From: Bacillota bacterium
Lineage (GTDB): Bacteria > Bacillota_G > SHA-98 > UBA4971
Assembly (NCBI GenBank): GCA_012512055.1
Contig: JAAZEW010000044.1
Location: 1 to 8,692, forward strand
Length of the DNA stretch: 8,692 nt
Direction: 5' to 3'
Made by a program: the position numbers and the translations under genes. The first letter of the stretch is position 1. Each line of letters starts with the position of its first letter. Under the pieces are notes generated by a model. The model saw only the letters and a list, made by a program, of their open reading frames with translations, was not told the origin of the DNA and did not search any database. Positions 5,866-8,692 of the stretch are shown in pieces.

Positions 5866-7794
5866 TTGAAGAAACGAGATGTCTACTTAAAAGGGATACC
5901 TCTTCAGGAGGCTACGGATAGGTTTTTCGGCGGATTGGCAAGTTGCGGGCACGAGCTCAGAATGGAAGGCCAACCGGTTACAGTGGACGTGGGGGCTCTT
6001 TTTCGGATAACTTCCGAACCTGTGTTTGCAAGGCTGTCACAGCCTGCGTACCACTCATGCGCGATGGATGGGATTGCCACATGTTCACATGTAACCTTTG
6101 GAGCGAGCGAGGCCGGTCCCCGCAGGCTTCGGCTGGGGGAAGACGCAGTGTTCGTGGACACAGGAGACCCGCTGCCTAAAGGATTTGATTCAGTGATCAT
6201 GGTGGAAGACCTGGTCGAGACTACTCAGGATGAAGTCACGATAATCGCGCCTTCCAAGCCCTGGCAGCATGTTCGGACTGTGGGAGAGGATATTGTTGCT
6301 ACAGAGCTTGTCTTGCCGGCAAACCACCGGATCCGTGCATTTGATCTCGGCGCTCTGTTGGCTGCAGGCGTAACTCAGGTGATGGTCCGCAGGAAGCCCA
6401 AGGTAGTGATAATCCCCACAGGCGATGAGCTGATTCCTCCGGGAGCAACGCCTGAAACAGGAGACATCATTGAGTTTAACTCAAGGCTCATCGGAGGACT
6501 GGTCCAAGAGTGGGGTGGGGAGCCTGTCTTTTGGGATATCGTGCCTGATGAGCCTCGTGCCTTGACTGAGGCTGCGCGCAAGGCTTCTCTTTTGGCTGAC
6601 GTTATTGTGGTGAATGCAGGTTCATCTGCAGGGAGTGAGGACTATACAGCAGACATTGTAAAGTCTTTGGGTGAACTCTTCGTGCACGGGGTGGCAATTA
6701 AGCCCGGGAAACCCACAATTCTCGGAATCGTAGACGGTAAGCCTTTCCTCGGGGTTCCGGGATACCCGGTTTCCGCTGCTTTGTCCTGCGAGCTGTTTCT
6801 CCTTCCTCTTCTGGCAAAGATGTTAGGGCAAACAGTTAAGAACAGGGCAACCGTATGCGCGGTTTCCGCTCGGAGGATCGTCTCTGTGCCGGGCATGGAT
6901 GAATTCGTCAGGGTTAAGGTAGGAAAGGTCAGTGGCAGGTACGTGGCTTCCCCCCTTGCCAGGGGCGCAGGCGCAATAATGTCACTTGTAAGGGCAGACG
7001 GGTATGTAGAGATCCCCGGTTCATCTCAAGGGATTTTGGAATCATCCGAAGTCACGGTAAACTTGCTAAGAGATGTAAATGAGATAGATAACGCAATCGT
7101 CGCCATTGGCAGCCATGACCTGGCTTTGGACCTTCTGGGAAGCCTCTTGGCAGGCGAGTATCCAGGTATGAACCTGTCTTCCACACATGTCGGAAGCATG
7201 GGCGGGATAATGGCGATGCGAAGAGGAGAAGCCCATATTGCAGGTGTCCACCTGCTGGATGAAGAGACCGGCGAGTATAACATACCTTATGTAAAACGAT
7301 ACCTGGATTATCAAGACTATGCACTTGTCAATCTTGTCTATCGTGAACAAGGCTTAATCGTAGCGCCTGGGAATCCCAAAGGTATTCAAGGGATCTCTGA
7401 TCTTGTGAAGCCGGGCATTTCTTTTGTAAACAGGCAGCGCGGAGCAGGCACCAGGATCCTTCTTGACCTTGAGCTTGGGAAGCTTGGTATTGGGGAGGAC
7501 AGGATCTCCGGCTATGAGCATGAAGAATACACCCACATGGGTGTCGCAGCGTCAGTTGCAAATAGTGTGGCTGATGCCGGCCTCGGCATAAGATCCGCAG
7601 CGAGAGCCCTGGGTTTGGACTTCATCCCTGTGGCCTGGGAGCGATATGATTTACTGATGACCCGGGAGTTTCTACATTCTTCATCAATGGACAAGCTCTT
7701 TAGCATTATGTCTTCGGAAGACTTTAGAAATGCAGTGTCCTCCCTTGGCGGTTACGATTCATCTGATAGCGGGGAGGTTATGTGGGACGGATGA
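5866..7794 (+). CDS. MoeA fused to a PBP-like (PF12727-type) domain
   Basis: This 642-residue protein joins a second MoeA (about 1-400) to a C-terminal domain of the periplasmic-binding-protein-like type (about 406-642) with no signal peptide, so it is cytoplasmic. MoeA motifs are AMDG (66-69), TGDPLPKGFD (99-108), PTGDEL (184-189), IIEFNS (201-206), NAGSSAGSEDYT (250-261), IKPGKPT (278-284) and GVPGYPVSA (296-304). Compared with the neighbouring MoeA, the IRDMN Asp is replaced by Glu203 and SGGSS by NAGSS. I recall these as traits of this fusion family rather than decay. The second domain shows GSHD (415-418) and the signature NRQRGAGTR (522-530). Such fusions occur in anaerobic bacteria and archaea beside ordinary MoeA. 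Their exact role is unproven, but binding of an oxyanion or cofactor intermediate is a reasonable inference. The gene starts 38 bp after moeA and overlaps moaA by 4 bp. Confidence 0.88.
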   Translation: MKKRDVYLKGIPLQEATDRFFGGLASCGHELRMEGQPVTVDVGALFRITSEPVFARLSQPAYHSCAMDGIATCSHVTFGASEAGPRRLRLGEDAVFVDTGDPLPKGFDSVIMVEDLVETTQDEVTIIAPSKPWQHVRTVGEDIVATELVLPANHRIRAFDLGALLAAGVTQVMVRRKPKVVIIPTGDELIPPGATPETGDIIEFNSRLIGGLVQEWGGEPVFWDIVPDEPRALTEAARKASLLADVIVVNAGSSAGSEDYTADIVKSLGELFVHGVAIKPGKPTILGIVDGKPFLGVPGYPVSAALSCELFLLPLLAKMLGQTVKNRATVCAVSARRIVSVPGMDEFVRVKVGKVSGRYVASPLARGAGAIMSLVRADGYVEIPGSSQGILESSEVTVNLLRDVNEIDNAIVAIGSHDLALDLLGSLLAGEYPGMNLSSTHVGSMGGIMAMRRGEAHIAGVHLLDEETGEYNIPYVKRYLDYQDYALVNLVYREQGLIVAPGNPKGIQGISDLVKPGISFVNRQRGAGTRILLDLELGKLGIGEDRISGYEHEEYTHMGVAASVANSVADAGLGIRSAARALGLDFIPVAWERYDLLMTREFLHSSSMDKLFSIMSSEDFRNAVSSLGGYDSSDSGEVMWDG

Positions 7795-8692
7795 CCCGGC
7801 TTGTGGATTCCTTCGGACGAGAAATCACATATCTCAGAGTGTCAGTTACGGATAAGTGTAATCTAAGGTGTATTTACTGCATGCCTGAGGAAGGAGTAAA
7901 GCTTAAATCTCACTCTGACATTCTCCGCATCGAAGAGCTGGCAAGAATCATTGATATTGCGTCCAGGCTCGGAATAACCCATGTCAGGCTTACCGGAGGT
8001 GAACCTCTGGTGAGACAGGGGATAGTGACACTGGTTTGCGTTTTGTCTGAAATCCCCGGCATTTCTGATATATCCATGACTACCAACGGTCTGCTTTTGC
8101 CAGGCCTTGCCAGGCCTCTTCGCGAAGCAGGCCTTGACCGGGTGAACGTCTCACTGGACACCCTTCGGCCTGAGAGATTCAGGAAGGTTACGAGGCACGG
8201 GGATCTAAAATCTGTTCTTGCCGGATTGAAGGCTGTAGAGGATGTGGGGCTTTCGCCGGTCAAAATCAACACTGTAGTTTTGAAAGGCATAAATCATGAT
8301 GAGATAGCAGATATAGCCACGCTTACCAAGGAGCGCCCTTGGACTGTAAGGTTCATCGAATTCATGCCTTTCTGGAATAACGGGTGGAAATTCGGTAGCA
8401 GGTGTGTCGTGCCTATACAGGAAATCAAGGATAGGATACTGGCGCAAGGCGCATATCCTATAGAATCGGGCAGGGCACGGGATGAGGGGGAGGGCGGGGC
8501 CGGGGTAGGTCCTGCGAACTACGTAAAGCTCCCCGGCGCCAAAGGCAGTATCGGTTTCATATCCATGAAGGATCATATATGTTCGGGTTGCAATAGAATT
8601 CGCTTGACTGCTGACGGACTTCTCTTGCCTTGTTTGCTTTCGGACACATCCGTTGATCTTAGGACCCCTCTCCGTGAAGGGGCAAAGGATGA
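7791..8692 (+). CDS. moaA: GTP 3',8-cyclase MoaA (3' end outside window)
   Basis: MoaA is the radical-SAM enzyme that rearranges GTP to 3',8-cyclo-GTP, the first step of molybdopterin synthesis, in the cytoplasm with MoaC. The window holds 300 residues of a family of about 320-340. The SAM cluster motif is Cys23-x3-Cys27-x2-Cys30 within TDKCNLRCIYC. LTGGEP with GGEP at 69-72 follows. The second, GTP-binding cluster is Cys264-x2-Cys267-x13-Cys281. The last 20-40 residues, including the C-terminal Gly-Gly tail needed for catalysis, lie beyond the window. The start is the ATG of an ATGA overlap with the preceding stop, which implies coupled translation. The nearest good ribosome binding site, GGGGAGG (7771-7777), is 13 bases away, so an in-frame GTG at 7782, only four bases after it, is an alternative that would add three residues. 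Confidence 0.93.
   Translation, partial: MTRLVDSFGREITYLRVSVTDKCNLRCIYCMPEEGVKLKSHSDILRIEELARIIDIASRLGITHVRLTGGEPLVRQGIVTLVCVLSEIPGISDISMTTNGLLLPGLARPLREAGLDRVNVSLDTLRPERFRKVTRHGDLKSVLAGLKAVEDVGLSPVKINTVVLKGINHDEIADIATLTKERPWTVRFIEFMPFWNNGWKFGSRCVVPIQEIKDRILAQGAYPIESGRARDEGEGGAGVGPANYVKLPGAKGSIGFISMKDHICSGCNRIRLTADGLLLPCLLSDTSVDLRTPLREGAKD

Noticed and set aside
7910..8290. Minus-strand open frames opposite moaA
   Set aside because: They are antisense to a gene with both iron-sulfur cluster motifs intact and show no recognisable features.

Overview
This window reads as a gene-dense stretch of a bacterial chromosome, most likely from an anaerobic member of the Bacillota (Clostridia or a related class). 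The signs are a SpoIID-type cell-wall protein, a ComB-type phosphatase, strong purine-rich ribosome binding sites, frequent GTG/TTG starts and a complete tungstate uptake system. All credible genes lie on the + strand. Taxonomy is inferred from gene content only. One hint against a plain monoderm is that the tungstate-binding protein has a signal peptide but no lipobox.

Layout. Bases 2-385 hold the C-terminal half of a ComB-like 2-phosphosulfolactate phosphatase. It overlaps a secreted SpoIID/LytB-domain protein (378-1979) with an unusual acidic tail. A short gap (1980-2152) is almost filled by a Moco-type riboswitch (about 2005-2135). A weak promoter-like pair in front of it would start transcription close to the riboswitch 5' edge. 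After the riboswitch comes a colinear cluster: tupA (2153-3001), tupB (3009-3698), a 25-bp tandem repeat array (3681-3824), tupC (3835-4596), a stand-alone moeA (4598-5827), a moeA fused to a periplasmic-binding-protein-like domain (5866-7794), and moaA (7791 to the window end, truncated).

How it fits together. TupA captures tungstate outside the membrane. TupB and TupC import it. MoaA starts the pterin pathway from GTP. The two MoeA proteins are candidates for inserting the metal oxyanion into molybdopterin. Together these genes couple tungsten import to molybdenum/tungsten cofactor synthesis. The riboswitch is well placed to shut the whole set down when enough cofactor is present, probably at translation of tupA, because no intrinsic terminator is visible between aptamer and start codon.

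The two most unusual items are the tandem repeat array between tupB and tupC and the pairing of two MoeA paralogues. The array seems to derive from the 3' end of tupB and contains two mutually exclusive 11-bp hairpins just before the tupC ribosome binding site. In the MoeA pair, the second copy carries altered active-site motifs and a fused ligand-binding-like domain. The gene families and riboswitch class are known. The array and its possible switch are the best candidates for something undescribed.
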